A DNA stretch of 64,000 bases from an uncultured Ferrovum sp. (GTDB lineage Bacteria; Pseudomonadota; Gammaproteobacteria; Burkholderiales; Ferrovaceae), in the NCBI GenBank assembly GCA_903893215.1, contig CAITLJ010000019.1, forward strand, positions 17,864-81,863. Reading direction: 5' to 3'. The position numbers and the translations under genes were made by a program. Under the pieces are notes generated by a model. The model made no database searches, had not been told where the DNA came from, and saw nothing but the letters and a program-made list of their open reading frames with translations. Shown here in pieces: positions 63,140-64,000 of the stretch. Numbering within the stretch: position 1 is the stretch's first letter; every line of letters starts with the position of its first letter.

Positions 63140-63452
63140 GCGTTTTCCTCGTTTCCTATCTACATATAGGTCTGGACCTTAGGTTAGCCCAGTTAACGCC
63201 TGATAATAATGATTTAATCGAAAATTGATTGTGAACTTTGGGGTGAACCGGCCTGGACTGGCCATGTAAAGCCCGGATGGCGCGGTGATGCTGTAAATCT
63301 GACGTTCTTCAGAGGCTTGCAAGGGAACCTGCAAAAACTGGTAAAACTCTGCGTGGGAATCTATCCCACAGAACTTCCCTTGAATTATGCTGGTCCACGC
63401 AAGCAGCAGCGTGCAGCACATTCCACACATTCAAGTCCTCGGAGAGATTCAC
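63140..63452 (+). other. AT-richer intergenic region with a 17-bp inverted repeat
   Basis: 313 bases without a gene. It contains an unusually AT-rich patch near 63200-63240 and the palindrome GTGGGA-N5-TCCCAC at 63353-63369, a possible operator. GGAGAG at 63441-63446 is the ribosome site of the next gene. Confidence 0.5.
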
Positions 63453-64000
63453 ATGCGCATATCTTCCCTGCATCTGGCGCTTGGCCTCTGTGCCGCGTTG
63501 GTCCTGGCTGCCTGCGGCGGTGGCGGAAGCCCGGCCGCCGGCACCGCCGGCGCCACGCCGACCGCAGCCCAGGCTGCGGTATCGTCTGGCACGGTCACCG
63601 CCTTTGGCAGCGTATTCGTCAATGGCCACGAATTCGACACGACGGCCGCCAACGTGATTGACGATGACACTGGCACTACCGTGCAAACCACCAACACCGC
63701 TGCTGCGGCTGCTGGCCTGACAGTTGGCATGCAGGTGGACGTCAAGCCGACCGCCAACAGCACCACTGCAGCGCCGCGCGCTGCCGAGATTCATGTGCAC
63801 CCACTGGTGCGCGGTACCCTGGATTATGCCGATGCCACCGCTGCCACCCTGTCGGTGATGGGGCAAACGGTAGCGGTTGGCACCGCCACCGTGCAGGACG
63901 CGCGTGCCTGCGCCGCCGCTGCGCCGGCCACGTGTACGCCAATCGTCGACACCACCGGCTTTGTGAGCGCCGCAAGTGCAGGCAACACCACCTGCTACAA
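63453..64000 (+). CDS. DUF5666-type exported lipoprotein (3' end outside window)
   Basis: The first 182 codons of a lipoprotein with lipobox LAAC (near residue 20) and a Gly/Ala-rich linker (CGGGGSPAAGTAG). It is followed by repeated small beta modules such as SSGTVTAFGSVFVNGHEFDT and VRGTLDYADATAATLSVMGQ. This pattern (xxGxVxAFGSVxVNG) is characteristic of DUF5666-containing lipoproteins common in betaproteobacteria; function unknown. The frame runs off the right edge. Confidence 0.8.
   Translation, partial: MRISSLHLALGLCAALVLAACGGGGSPAAGTAGATPTAAQAAVSSGTVTAFGSVFVNGHEFDTTAANVIDDDTGTTVQTTNTAAAAAGLTVGMQVDVKPTANSTTAAPRAAEIHVHPLVRGTLDYADATAATLSVMGQTVAVGTATVQDARACAAAAPATCTPIVDTTGFVSAASAGNTTCY

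Overview
The window (about 64 kb, GC-rich, densely coded) looks like chromosome of a betaproteobacterium. This is inferred from protein character: a Sox-type sulfite dehydrogenase pair, a YaeQ protein, a lone dnaE2 with a gammaproteobacterial-type LexA box, a sigma-28-type promoter, MdtABC-type RND pumps, and a YedY-like enzyme paired with cytochrome b. No rRNA or species marker is present, so genus is not assigned. Most genes are ordinary, in short tightly overlapping operons (TGATG, ATGA, GTGA junctions).

Layout, 0-12 kb: the N-terminal part of prfC (minus) runs off the left edge. A soxC-soxD pair follows, then a ferritin-like protein and a PQQ dehydrogenase on the minus strand. A metallophosphoesterase overlaps a complete branched-chain amino-acid-type ABC operon (livG-livF-livK-livH-livM), followed by yaeQ.

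Layout, 12-21 kb (the most accessory-looking part): a TPR lipoprotein converges on a minus-strand two-gene operon. That operon encodes a 1496-residue superfamily-1 helicase with a C-terminal MTES_1575/Vsr-type nuclease domain, coupled by TGATG to a ParA/MinD-like ATPase. Upstream lies a hipB-hipA toxin-antitoxin operon whose promoter region carries four 14-bp palindromes at exactly 41-bp spacing. The block ends at a tRNA-Asn gene whose 3' end faces it. This is the best candidate for an undescribed (defence-type) system in the window.

Layout, 21-37 kb: an aromatic/aspartate aminotransferase, uvrB, two tandem M13 metallopeptidases, an EamA transporter, an SOS-controlled dnaE2 with its LexA box one base before the start codon, an mtnA-FAD oxidase-nudC operon (minus), and a chemoreceptor without a periplasmic sensor domain behind a sigma-28-type promoter.

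Layout, 37-57 kb: glutamine-dependent NAD synthetase, a degenerate-receiver LuxR regulator, a complete tripartite efflux operon (mdtA-mdtB-mdtC-outer membrane lipoprotein), an MlaF-like ATPase without its usual partners, a large SWI2/SNF2 ATPase and ettA.

Layout, 57-64 kb: two small exported proteins sharing a C-terminal cysteine motif, a YedY-like molybdoenzyme with cytochrome b divergent from an ECF sigma factor plus minimal zinc anti-sigma, a membrane-anchored TAXI-type solute-binding protein, a beta-carbonic anhydrase, a small membrane protein, and the start of a DUF5666-type lipoprotein cut by the right edge.
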